From Pycnococcus provasolii (lineage: Eukaryota; Chlorophyta; Pseudoscourfieldiophyceae; Pseudoscourfieldiales; Pycnococcaceae), in assembly GCA_938743325.2 (NCBI GenBank), contig OW568870.1, forward strand, positions 186,001 through 250,000: a stretch of DNA of 64,000 bases, given 5' to 3'. A program made the position numbers and the translations under genes. The notes under the pieces are model-generated. The model did no database searches, had not been told where the DNA came from, and saw nothing but the letters and a program-made list of their open reading frames with translations. Shown in pieces: positions 20,211 to 29,421 of the stretch. Each line of letters opens with the position of its first letter. The stretch's first letter is position 1.

Positions 20211-22827
20211 ATGGCGCGCGTCTCACTGCACCTCCTCGCCCTTGTGGCTGGCCTGTGTGGCCTCTCCGTTTCCACATCGGCCTTCTACTTGCCGGGTACG
20301 TCCGATACGTTGCTTTTCTTCCAAAGCAACCCGCGAACCAACCAACGAACCAACCAACCACCGCGTTCCCGTTGTTTTTTTTCTTGTGATCTCACTCACT
20401 AACGCTTTCATCCAATCGTTTCATCCCCGTTTCGATACATCAACAGGTGTCGCACCGCAAGATTACGCAAGGGTACGTACCTTTTGAGGGGGTGAGAGAG
20501 GGGGTGAGAGCGCAACCAGGCACGGCCGGCGAGGGTAGGCAGGGGGGGGAGAGGGATGTTGTTGAGGCGAAAAATCTTTAAGCACGCGACGAACTGAGAT
20601 ACACGCAGACGGTGGGCCACACGGGCTCGTGATGAGGCGGCGGTTTTTATACAGCCTGCTGTGGATCTTCACGAGCCGTGCGACGTGGCCTCTTCGCTTG
20701 TTTCGCTTGCTATGTTCGGCGTGCTGTTTCGCTGCACGACAACTTGCTGGCGTCTGTGCTCGAAGATGACCAAAACATAACAAAAACCGAACAAGAGAAC
20801 TCGGTCGGTTGAGGTTTGCGCGATCTGCGTGCACGCGATCGCGCGTCTCAAAGCCGTCTTTGGCGGTTTTTGGGACGCGTCAATCCACAGACGACCACGC
20901 ACGCGCGCACGCGCGCGCACACACGCAGTCTACTACTACTCATCACATCCAAAATATATAAATAGCTTCTCACACAAAACATCAACACACAAATAATCTT
21001 TTCCTACCACAGGATGACATCGTCAACCTTAAGGTGAACAAGTTGACGTCCACCAAGACGCAGCTCCCGTATGAGTACTACAGCTTGCCATACTGCCGTC
21101 CTGATCCGATCGTCAACAGCGCTGAGAACCTCGGAGAGGTGCTGCGCGGCGACCGCATCGAGAACAGCCTTTACCAGATCGAGATTCGTCTCGACGAGCA
21201 GTGCAAGGTTGTCTGCAAGATCGACTCGCTGTCCGCCAGCCAGGCGAAGGCGTTCCAGGGCAAGATCGACGACGAGTACCGCGTGAACATGATCCTCGAC
21301 AACCTTCCCGTGGCCATGGTGAAGATGCGCGAGGAGAACGGCAAGCCGTTCAAGACGTACGAGCGTGGCTACCCCGTCGGCTTCAAGGCGGCGATTGAGG
21401 AAGGTGGCGAGGAGAAGTTCTTCCTGCACAACCACCTGCGCTTCACCATCCTGTACCACAAGGACATCGAGACGGACCTCGCGCGCATTGTCGGCTTCGA
21501 GACGGAGCCGTTCAGCGTCAAGCACGAGTACGAGCCGCCGTGGGACAGCGTCAAGCCTCTGCTCGACACGTGCAGCCCCGGCCGCATGCAGTATGTCACG
21601 CACGGACTTGCGCCGCAGATGGTGGCGGAGGGCGAGGAGGTGATCTTCTCGTACGATGTCATCTTCAAGATGTCGGACATCAAGTGGGCATCTCGATGGG
21701 ACACCTACCTGCTGATGATGGACGACCAGATCCACTGGTTCTCGATCATCAACAGCCTGATGATTGTGCTGTTCCTCTCTGGAATGGTGGGCATGATCAT
21801 GATGCGCACGCTGCACCGCGACATCTCGAAGTACAACCAGCTCGAGACGGTGGAGGAGGCTCAGGAGGAAACTGGCTGGAAGCTCGTGCACGGCGACGTG
21901 TTCCGCCCGCCGGAGTGCTTCAGCCTTCTCAGCGTGTACGTCGGAACGGGCGTGCAGATCTTCGGCATGTGCCTCATCACGCTCGTGTTCGCGGTGCTCG
22001 GCTTCCTGTCGCCGGCCAACCGCGGCGGGCTCATGACGGCGATGCTCCTGCTCTTCGTGTTCATGGGACTGTTCGCCGGCTACTTCTCCGCGCGCTTCTT
22101 CAAGATGTGGAAGGGCACGGAGTGGAAGGCTAACACGCTGCGCACCGCGCTGATGTTCCCCGCCACGGCGTTCGCCATCTTCTTCACGCTCAACATGCTC
22201 ATCTGGGGAGAGAAGTCGTCCGGCGCGGTGCCGTTCGGAACGCTCTTCGCGCTCATGTTCCTCTGGTTTGGCATCTCCGTGCCGCTCGTGTTCATAGGCT
22301 CGTACTTCGGCTACAAGAAGCCGGCTATGGAGGACCCGGTGCGCACGAACAAGATCCCGAGGCAGATTCCGGATCAGGCATGGTACATGAACCCGATCTT
22401 CTCGGTTCTCGTCGGCGGTATCCTGCCGTTCGGCGCCGTGTTCATCGAGCTCTTCTTCATCCTGACGTCCGTTTGGCTGCACCAGTTCTACTACATCTTC
22501 GGCTTCCTCTTCCTGGTGTTTGTCATCCTGATGATCACCTGCGCGGAGATCACCATTGTGCTGTGCTACTTCCAGCTCTGCTCTGAGGACTACCAGTGGT
22601 GGTGGCGGGCGTACTTCACGTCCGGAAGCAGCTCCATCTACCTCTTCTTGTACTCGTGCTTCTACTTCTTCACGAAGCTCGATATCACGAAGCCGGTGAG
22701 TGGCATGCTGTACTTCGGATACATGGCGCTCATCTCCTACTGCTTCTTCATTCTCACGGGCACGATGGGCTTCTACGCATGCTTCATGTTCGTGCGCACC
22801 ATCTACGGGAGCGTGAAGATTGATTAA
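20211..22827 (+). CDS. Nonaspanin, TM9SF family (three exons)
   Basis: A 641-residue protein. Exon 1 (20211-20295) encodes a signal peptide and AFYLPG. Exon 2 is a 26-nt microexon (20447-20472) encoding VAPQDYAR. Exon 3 (21013-22827) begins DDIVNLKVNKLTSTKTQLPY. Introns are 20296-20446 and 20473-21012, with GTACGT donors and ACAG acceptors. Joined, the exons give the universal TM9 start FYLPGVAPQDY followed by KVNKLTS. The lumenal domain is followed by nine membrane helices, and the protein ends in GSVKID, the KxD-type COPI and Golgi-retention signal of this family. TM9SF proteins act in the Golgi and endosomes in sorting of membrane proteins. Splice phases fit (exon 1 ends after one base of a Gly codon; exon 2 ends in phase 0). 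A 642-codon frame on the opposite strand is a shadow. Confidence 0.95.
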
Positions 22828-23152
22828 GCGAATGGAGGACCTTGGGTGGAACGCCAAAAAAAGTATATATTTCTGATTTGCGAGCAAGAGCAGTACTGGT
22901 TTTTTGCTATGATTTTTGGGCGATAATAACAACTGAAGGATTAAAAGGAAAAACTTGGGTAAGTTGGGTACTTGACGACGACGACGACGACGAACAATAT
23001 ATTTATTTTATTTGTGTGGGTGTGTCGTTTTTTTACCAACAAAAAAAAAATTAATAGGAGAACAGTTTGTGTGATTTTTCACGGAAATTTTTAATAGTTA
23101 CTTACAAAGTGTAACTACGAAAAAGACCCAACTTTCTCGAACTGAAATTCGC
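22828..23152. other. Convergent spacer TM9SF / PsaK
   Basis: A 325-bp AT-rich spacer with CGA trinucleotides (about 22976-22992) and an A-run (23040-23050). It should hold both 3' ends. No gene seen. Confidence 0.5.
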
Positions 23153-23974
23153 TTACGCCGCGCCAGCGCCGTTCAGTCCCAAGATCACGGCAGCACCGAC
23201 GATGTGTCCGAGCGATCCCAGGGCAGCGACGTCCACCCAGTTGAATCCCGACGGATCTCCCGTGGCAATGTCCATGTCCTTGACATCATTCAGCTTCATG
23301 GGCGTCGCCGCACCCGTGACGCGCGCCGACGTCGGCGCGAGTCCGAAGCGTCCCGCAGCGAGGAAGGTGGCGACAGACGTTGCCATCACCTTGTTCTCAA
23401 AGCTTCCGAGGAAGCCCGCATCCGCCTTGACGACGACGTTGCGGCGAGACTGCACGCGAGGTGCCTGTTGTGTGTGTGTGTGTAGTTTTGTTTTGTGAGT
23501 ACAAGGTTTAGGTTCCTTATGATTCTTTCTTCTGCACCACCGCAAGTACGACCGCCACCACTCTTGACTGAACTACGCCGTTTTGTCAGCTTCGCAGAGC
23601 AAAAGAAGGAGCACACACACAGAGGAAAGATTGGCTGTTTCTGAAGTGTCTCTGAGCCTCCCTTCCTCTCTCTCTCTCTCTCTCTGTGAAGACTTTACAA
23701 AGGGCCAGGAGCCTATGGGTGCATCCGTATGATGACCTGATGCGCTTGTGTGCCGACTCAAAAGCAATCCCCAACAAAGAACAAGCCGCAACGCAACGAG
23801 AGAGGAGGAACACGCAAACCTAAAACATAACATGACACCAAACCATAAAGATGACACCTAAGTCAGCTGCGACCCACCCGATAACGGTACACAAGCCTAA
23901 GCCCAAGCCCAGTAGGTACTTACCCTGACGGTTTTCGCGGAGATCTTAGGAGAAGACGTCTTCATCATCATCAT
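23153..23974 (-). CDS. Photosystem I subunit PsaK, plastid precursor (two exons)
   Basis: Exon 1 (23974-23924) begins with four consecutive ATG codons and encodes MMMMKTSSPKISAKTVR. An intron (23923-23465, donor GTAAGT, acceptor CAACAG) follows. Exon 2 (23464-23153) encodes APRVQSRRNVVVKADAGFLG and the rest. Both parts join in phase 0. The mature region matches PsaK: MATSVATFLAAGRFGLAP, the two-helix layout, then ATGDPSGFNWVDVAALGSLG and HIVGAAVILGL. The precursor is about 120 residues. The Arg/Val-rich N-terminus is a plastid transit peptide. PsaK is a peripheral PSI core subunit on the LHCI side and helps antenna docking. A nucleus-encoded copy is typical of the green lineage and is the best taxonomic marker in the window. 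Confidence 0.93.
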
Positions 23975-24230
23975 CGTGCTGTGCTGTGAAAGAATTCTTG
24001 AAGCAAACGCACCCTCGGGAACAAGCAAAGGCAACAAGGGCACCGACGAAGAGGGGGGGAGCCAGAAAGAAAGGGCGGGTCCCAGCAGCCCCTTGGTTTG
24101 ACAAAGCTAGCTGTGAGTGAGAAGCTCCCAAAGATGATCCCAAAAGATTAGAGGATTGCTCCCGATTGGGCTTCAAGGCGATCCCATGGACTTGGCGAGT
24201 TGGCGACTGGGGTGTTTTTTAAAAAATTTG

Positions 24231-24362
24231 GGGGGTTGGGATTGGGGGTTTGAGATTGGGGTTTGGGATTGGGGGTTTGGGATTGGGGGTTTGGGATTGG
24301 GGGTTTGGGATTGGGGGTTTGAGATTGGGGGTTTAGGATTGGGGGTTCATGGGTTTGAGATT
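24231..24362. repeat. 15-bp G-rich minisatellite
   Basis: About eight to nine tandem copies of a 15-bp unit, GATTGGGGGTTTGGG, with GAGATT and TAGGATT variants, lie in the divergent spacer between psaK and the next gene. The plus strand is rich in G runs of 3-6, so it can form G-quadruplexes. A T/A-rich patch (TTTTTTAAAAAATTT) borders it on the left. Confidence 0.93.
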
Positions 24363-24440
24363 GTATTGAACCTAGCTAGGGTTACTAAGGTTTAGGGTAT
24401 GTACCCGGCCCGGTACCCGTAAAGGTAGGCGCTGTCCCCG

Positions 24441-24470
24441 TTCGGGTTCGGGTTAGGGTTAGGGTTAGGA
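24441..24470. repeat. TTCGGG/TTAGGG array
   Basis: Two TTCGGG units followed by three TTAGGG units, about 240 bp upstream of the ATG at 24710. Looser GGTTTAGGG words lie at 24377-24400. Confidence 0.9.
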
Positions 24471-24709
24471 GTTTTCGCTCCTTCTATTATTATTGTTCTC
24501 ACCAACGATCTTGTTGTTGTGTTCTCAAGATCCCAGTTTGCAAGCACTTCATCACAGTTTGACGTTTTGTTTTCTTTTTCATTTTCATTCAAGTGCTCGT
24601 CAAGTGCTCTTTGTTTCATCCATAAAGTCAAGTGCTCTTTGTTTTTGGTTTTAGGGACCGTGATCGACCGTGCGTGATGAGACCAACCGTGAACCAAAAC
24701 ACGACAACG

Positions 24710-25123
24710 ATGACTGCACGTTTGGCTCGTGTGCAAAGTCATTGTCGTACACTGTCTCACCACAATAAGAACAACTGTATCGTCTCACGTCAATGTTGTC
24801 AACGTACCGGTACCGCAAACAACAACAACAACACGCACTGTCACCTGAAGAGGAAAAGATCAGGTAACGTCGTTCGTCAAAACGCAGCGCGGCACGTTGC
24901 TGTTCGCGCATTCGACGGCGACGTTTCAGGACTCGAGTACATATACACGACGAAAGATCTCGTGCTGGACCTCTGCTCGCCCATCATCGCGTGGAGGGTC
25001 GTCACGTTGGCGCTCAACCAGGAGTGCCCAGCATGGCTCAATGCGCTCTCCATCGCACTTGTCGGCGTGTGCATATGGGCAGTGTTTGGTGACGTCAACT
25101 TTGCCGACCAGTACCTCCTCTAG
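24710..25123 (+). CDS. Small probable plastid membrane protein, unknown family
   Basis: A 137-residue protein that I cannot assign. The first 70 residues are rich in Arg, Ser, Thr, His and Asn and poor in acids, like a plastid or mitochondrial transit peptide, ending near VAVRAFDGD, which resembles a plastid processing site (VRA/F). The probable mature part (about 70 residues) starts FDGDVSGLEYIYTTKDLVLD, has one or two hydrophobic segments (SPIIAWRVVTLAL; LNALSIALVGVCIWAVFG) and ends DVNFADQYLL. Size and layout are those of small photosystem or thylakoid subunits, but no such family is recognised. The ATG at 24710 is chosen over one at 24632. It lies next to psaK in divergent orientation. 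A GTAACG at 24864 could be a splice donor, in which case the transit part would differ. Confidence 0.55.
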   Translation: MTARLARVQSHCRTLSHHNKNNCIVSRQCCQRTGTANNNNNTHCHLKRKRSGNVVRQNAARHVAVRAFDGDVSGLEYIYTTKDLVLDLCSPIIAWRVVTLALNQECPAWLNALSIALVGVCIWAVFGDVNFADQYLL

Positions 25124-25186
25124 CAGTTCAAAATAGCAGTTCTTTTTGTATACAAGTTCAACGGGTACAAAACATAACCTCTCAAG

Positions 25187-25942
25187 TCAGTCCCACCAGT
25201 TTTTCTTCGCACGTGGTCGTTTGTTTGGCGGGACGCCACGTCCGCCGCCGCCACCTTGTGCTTGCCGCTTGGCGTCGCGACGTGCCATAGCTTCCACGTC
25301 GTCATACGCGTGCGTCTGCGCCTTCGACAGCTTCATCGGACGATTGCCGCAGTACTTGCCCTGCATCTCACTCATAGCACGCACGTACTCCTTGCTATCT
25401 GAAAAACTCACAAAGCCATATCCACGGCTCTTCTCGCTGCGCTTGTCACGCACAACGCGCGCGCGATTAAACGTCGAGTAGTGCTGAAACGACTTTGTGA
25501 GCAGGTCATCGGTGACGTCGTTTCCTATGTTGCCGACGAAGATGCGAAAGTCATCGTCAGGCCAGTCTGCGAGCGTCGCGTCTTTCCACTTCTCGCCCGC
25601 GGCGCCACGCAGCACGGGCTCACGTGGAGCCCTGCTCACCTTTGCCTTGTCGAATACGCTCGCAGACTGTGGTGGAAGCAGTTGCGCAGGAATAGGTGCC
25701 ACCGCTTCTGACTTAGGAGCTGTGTCCTGCTGCACGGCCGGCACCGCCGCCGCCGCCGCCGCCGATGACGTTGGCGGCGGCGCTCGAGAGTGAGGCAACG
25801 CCGCGTCAGCCCCTTTCGTTGGCTTCGCCTTCGCAGCTGCAGCAGCAGCGGACGTCGTCGGAGGTGGTCTGGCAGCGGCAGGCACAGCCGTGGGGTCGAT
25901 TGCCGAAATCTCCTCGAAGAACGCACCGAGCTCGTCGTCCAT
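25187..25942 (-). CDS. RBM42-like RNA-binding protein
   Basis: A 251-residue protein beginning MDDELGAFFEEISAIDP. The middle is Ala/Pro-rich and disordered. The C-terminal half has the RBM42 signature LADWPDDDFRIFVGNIGND leading into one RRM: RNP2 is FRIFVGNIG and RNP1 is SRGYGFVSF, followed by MQGKYCGNRPMKLSKAQ. The tail is basic with Gly and Arg and ends KKNWWD. RBM42 associates with the spliceosome and hnRNP K in animals; the plant homologue is less studied. The start at 25942 was chosen over an ATG 15 codons upstream because the acidic N-terminus is typical. It is convergent with the upstream small protein gene (63-bp spacer). Confidence 0.88.
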   Translation of the reverse strand: MDDELGAFFEEISAIDPTAVPAAARPPPTTSAAAAAAKAKPTKGADAALPHSRAPPPTSSAAAAAAVPAVQQDTAPKSEAVAPIPAQLLPPQSASVFDKAKVSRAPREPVLRGAAGEKWKDATLADWPDDDFRIFVGNIGNDVTDDLLTKSFQHYSTFNRARVVRDKRSEKSRGYGFVSFSDSKEYVRAMSEMQGKYCGNRPMKLSKAQTHAYDDVEAMARRDAKRQAQGGGGGRGVPPNKRPRAKKNWWD

Positions 25943-26145
25943 GGTGACGCCACAGCGACCCAAACCGGGAGTGAACGGGCAGACCAATACGTTCCCCTAA
26001 CCCCCATTTCGCTCCTAGCATGCATCAGAGTAGGGTTTTAACTTTTAAGGTTCCGGGGGTTGGGGATGACGGAAAGAAAGAAGTTTTGTTAAGTTGTTAC
26101 GGCACGGCAGTCACTGCCGCACAAGCTCGCTCGCTCGCTCGCTCG

Positions 26146-26787
26146 TCAGCACAATTTGGCCTCACCAAGCACCTTTTTGAAAGCAGGCTGGTTCACGACC
26201 GTGGTGAAGTACCGCGTCGTGTTCGGGAAGCCCTTGCGGAAGTTGGCGTCAAACACGCCAGGCACCGTGAAGCCGGGGAAGAGGTTGCACACGCACACGA
26301 TGTCCGCGAGCGTGACGGTGTCGCCAACAAGGTAGGTGTGTGTCATGAGGTGCTTCTCGAGAACCGCGAGTCCCTTCCTCACAGCCTCCTGTGCCGCCTT
26401 CTCCTTCGCCGCATCCTTGGGCCAGACACCTATGATGGGAAGCACCCAGCTGTTTAGTGGCGCGTCGATCTCGTTCGTCGACACGTCGATCCACATCTCA
26501 ACCTGCCCCAGGTCCCACGTCGACGTTCCGAACAGCTTCGCGGAGTCCCCTCCAAGTCGCGCGACGTACCTGGCGATGGCGTTGCTTTCGAAGATGCATC
26601 GCCCGTCGTCGAGTTCCAGCACGGGCACTTTTCCGTGCGGGTTCTTCTTCGCGAGGAACTCGGGTGTTTTGTTCGTGACCCCCATCTGGAACGGCGGGAG
26701 TTCAATCTTCACGCCAACGAGTTGTGCGGCGACGAGCGACTTCGCGGCGTTCTTGCCGTTCGGGTACGTGTACAGCTTCATCGGCAT
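26146..26787 (-). CDS. GST-fold protein, eEF1B-gamma N-domain type
   Basis: A 213-residue protein with a thioredoxin-like N-domain (MKLYTYPNGKNAAKSLVAAQ; NPHGKVPVLELDDGRCIFES; NAIARYVARLGGD) and an all-helical C-domain (LGQVEMWIDVSTNEIDAPL; HTYLVGDTVTLADIVCVCNL). This pattern, notably ESNAIARYVA and the LVGDxxTLADI motif, is that of the GST-like domain of translation factor eEF1B-gamma. The C-terminal EF1G domain of the full factor (usually about 400 residues in total) is absent and a stop codon follows, so this is either a stand-alone eEF1Bgamma-like GST or a free glutathione transferase. No splice continuation was obvious in the 200 bp downstream, which contain a CTCG repeat (26126-26145) and then the RBM42 promoter. 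Cytosolic. Confidence 0.85.
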   Translation of the reverse strand: MPMKLYTYPNGKNAAKSLVAAQLVGVKIELPPFQMGVTNKTPEFLAKKNPHGKVPVLELDDGRCIFESNAIARYVARLGGDSAKLFGTSTWDLGQVEMWIDVSTNEIDAPLNSWVLPIIGVWPKDAAKEKAAQEAVRKGLAVLEKHLMTHTYLVGDTVTLADIVCVCNLFPGFTVPGVFDANFRKGFPNTTRYFTTVVNQPAFKKVLGEAKLC

Positions 26788-27078
26788 GATGCAGCGTTTT
26801 GCGGATGGGACGAGGATCAGACGGCGATGACGGCCCCCAACGCTGCCAGGGAGAGAGAGGGTGGCGGCGTTTACTGTACTGTACGCCCTTGCAGAAGAAG
26901 GCTAAAAGGTTCCCTGATTCTGATTATTCGGGGTTTCATCATTCCTCGCATGATTGATTATTTGATTTTGGCATTTTGCTTCTTTTTCCTCCCCCCTTGA
27001 TCCCCCACCCAAAATGTCGAACCCCTTCATCTTGATCTCAGCCACTCGTTTTCGTAGTACTCTTAGTCTCGTAATCAA

Positions 27079-27816
27079 ATGATGGCGCCTTCGATGTCTA
27101 CGCGCAGCACGGGGGGGAATGTGCGGCACGTGCGCACGTGGCGCCGGAACGCTAATCACCCGGTACGCCGCTCTCTCGTAATTCGCGCATCCTCAGGCGA
27201 CGCATCCTCAGCGTCGCCGTCACTCGCGCCTTCTGACACGTACAACGCGCTGGCGAGCCTGCCCGTGATACGCGCATCCGACCAGCAAAGTGTCACGCTG
27301 ACATCCGAGTGGAACGACGAAGATAGGGCAGTCGTCGTATTCGGACGGAGCTTTGGCTGATTCTTCTGTTGGGAGCTGGCGCAAAAGCTGGCTCGCGACG
27401 TGAAGCCCAAGCTCGACGAAAAAAATGTCAAGCTGCTCTTCGTCTCCATCGGAACCGGGCCGCGTGGGCTCGAGTTCGCCAAGGAAACGGGATTTCCCGC
27501 GGAGAGTATCTACGCCGACCCGGACAACAAGTGCTACGATGCTCTGGGATTCGTGAAGGGCGTTCGGGAGACGTTCTTCGACGCGGCGACGCCGTTTGCT
27601 ATCCTTGAGCGCATACAGACGTCGTCGACGGGCGACCTCATGGATATCTTGCCTCGCTGGAAGCCTTGGATCCCGCCTAAGCTCGACCAAGGATTCCAGC
27701 AGGGCGGCGTGCTCGTGTTCGAAGGCACGCAGGTTCTGATGACGCGCAAGGATCCCGCCACGGGCGCGCACATCTCGACGTCTGACCTGCTCGCCGCGAG
27801 CGTCGCTGACCTGTAA
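27079..27816 (+). CDS. SelU/PRXL2-type peroxiredoxin-like protein with in-frame TGA (probable selenocysteine)
   Basis: A 245-residue protein if the TGA at 27358-27360 is read as selenocysteine. The N-terminus (about 50 residues: Arg/Ser/Ala-rich, RRSLVIRASSGDAS) is a plastid-type transit peptide. The domain is the AhpC/TSA-like fold of the PRXL2/FAM213 (SelU) family: VVVFGRSFG, then the TGA codon, then FFCWELAQKLARDVKPKLDE, then LLFVSIGTGPRG, FAKETGFPAE and IYADPDNKCYDALGF. The family has CxxC or UxxC here, so the TGA falls exactly on the first catalytic residue (U94, with C97). The reading frame continues without other stops for 152 codons. Alternatives are a Cys-to-stop nonsense mutation or a base error. 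No convincing SECIS element was found by eye in the 364 bp downstream. Confidence 0.8.
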
Positions 27817-28180
27817 ACGACGACCAAAAGAAACAACAACCTCGAAAGGATTAGCAGTCTGAGAAAGCAAACGTGACGGCGCGCTGTTCGAAACTCTCTC
27901 CGTATGTACGGAGCGGGCACGGCGATAACAATAGCCTGATAAGAAGACGAAGACGACGACGACGGCTTATATACCTTACAGTGTGTTTTGTTGTATGCTT
28001 GTATTAACTACACCAATAACGTGCACGCCAAACCCCCAAACCCAACCCCCAATTCCCGTCCTTTCCTTCGCAGTTTGCACGCACACAGGCTCATCGGAAA
28101 ATCTCCTTTTTGCTGCTTTTTGAGGCGGAGAAATCACCCGGTGGTAAAAAACGACATCCGCCAGAAAAGAAAAAGATACG
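27817..28180. other. 3' flank of SelU-type gene / promoter of SLC25 gene
   Basis: A 364-bp spacer between two genes in the same direction. It contains a CTCCGTA/TACGGAG hairpin with a 2-base loop (27899-27914), GAC/GACGA repeats (27948-27965) and C-rich CCCCCAAAC words (28032-28050). If the upstream gene makes a selenoprotein, its SECIS element should lie here. A segment around GTGAC (27873) to CGAT (27923) has the spaced core bases but only a poorly paired stem. Confidence 0.4.
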
Positions 28181-29209
28181 ATGGCGGTGCCCACAAATCC
28201 AACCATATCGCCGCCGTCTGTGTCTGTGTCCTCGTCTATGTCTGTGTCGCGGCAAACGGTCGTCTCGTCAGCAGCTGCCGCTGGTGCTGGCGTGCTCGCA
28301 ACTGTTATGCTACAGCCACTCGAAGTCGCAAAGACGCGCACGCAGTCCGGGGCGATTCCCGCCACAATAGGACGAGGCGTGGTGCCTGTGCTCAGGCACG
28401 TCGTACGTGCGGAAGGAGTGCGAGGGCTTTGGAGCGGAGTGGGAGTGAGCGCATTTCGCGTCGGGCTGGGACAGGCGCTGTACTTCGGCATGCTCGACCC
28501 CATCGCACGCGCCATCAAGGTGCCCTCGACCAAGCGCGTGGCGGCGCGAGGCGGCGAGCAGCACGCGGCCGCCGCGCCGGCGGCGAGCACAGACGCACCC
28601 ATGGCGCCGATGCGCGTTCTCCTTGCAGGCACGGCAACACGAGCTGCCGCCGCAGTGCTCATGAATCCTGTGCAGGTGGTGAAGACGCGCATGGAAATGG
28701 GAAGCGCGATGGGGCGCACGTACCCTTCAAGCATCCACGCGCTCGTCGCGCTCGTTCGTGAGGAACGCTTTGCCGGCCTCCTGAAGGGCGTCGGTCCCAC
28801 GCTCGTTCGCGATGCGCCATACAGCGGCCTGTACCTTCTACTGTACGAGCGAGCGCGAGAATACGCGCGCAGCCAGCCCTCGCTCTGCACGGGTGAGGAG
28901 GGAGTACTCACGAGGTGGGCAAGCTTCGGCGTGGGTGCGTCGTGCTCCGCGATTGCTACCGCCATCACACACCCGCCAGACGTAGTACGCACGCGTCTGC
29001 AGCTCAACATAGGTCAACCACGCAGCGGTCCCATTCGCCTCCGCGACGGCGTTGATGCCTTTCGCACGATAGTTCGAACGGATGGCGCACGTGGCCTGTT
29101 CCTCGGATTGACACCTCGCCTCGTCAAGCGTGCACTTCAGATGGGCCTCACGTGGATGCTCGTCGAGGAGGCGCTCAAGCGAGCAGGCGAAACGTGGACA
29201 TTCCGTTAG
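28181..29209 (+). CDS. Mitochondrial carrier, SLC25A38/Hem25-like glycine transporter
   Basis: A 342-residue protein with three carrier repeats, each with P-x-(D/E)-x-x-(K/R)-x-(K/R) at an odd helix: QPLEVAKTRTQ, NPVQVVKTRMEMG and HPPDVVRTRLQ. The second repeat resembles SLC25A38 specifically (VKTRMEMGSAMGRTYPSS, then LVRDAPYSGLYLLLY, then the third-repeat end LVKRALQMGLTW). SLC25A38/Hem25 imports glycine into mitochondria for 5-aminolevulinate synthesis in animals and yeast. Green algae make ALA from glutamate, so the physiological role here would differ (glycine metabolism or photorespiration); this is an inference. The N-terminus is Ser/Val-rich and there is an Ala/His/Gly-rich loop after the first repeat. 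Carrier family is certain; the subfamily is likely. Confidence 0.85.
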   Translation: MAVPTNPTISPPSVSVSSSMSVSRQTVVSSAAAAGAGVLATVMLQPLEVAKTRTQSGAIPATIGRGVVPVLRHVVRAEGVRGLWSGVGVSAFRVGLGQALYFGMLDPIARAIKVPSTKRVAARGGEQHAAAAPAASTDAPMAPMRVLLAGTATRAAAAVLMNPVQVVKTRMEMGSAMGRTYPSSIHALVALVREERFAGLLKGVGPTLVRDAPYSGLYLLLYERAREYARSQPSLCTGEEGVLTRWASFGVGASCSAIATAITHPPDVVRTRLQLNIGQPRSGPIRLRDGVDAFRTIVRTDGARGLFLGLTPRLVKRALQMGLTWMLVEEALKRAGETWTFR

Positions 29210-29421
29210 CAAAAACCGGAGTGGTTTCGATTTTCCCTCCTTCGTAAACTGTGTAAGAACTAGTTCAACTGTTACAACATATCATTCGTGGCATCCATTT
29301 TTAGTACTCATTCGTTACTCCTGATCCCCATCCCCGCGCGCGAGTCGTGCAAACCCAACCACAACAAACTTTTTTCTTCTTCAATATTCAATAGAGAAGA
29401 ATCTTTTCGCATTCTTCTTCT

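Noticed and set aside
21004-22932. 642-codon frame on the minus strand
   Set aside because: Exact antisense of TM9SF exon 3. Its Glu/Arg/His-rich composition is a codon-position shadow of a GC3-rich gene.
27873-27926. SECIS element for the SelU-type gene
   Set aside because: GTGA, AA and CGAT are present at roughly suitable distances, but the stem between them has too many mismatches by hand. Left as an open question for a covariance search.
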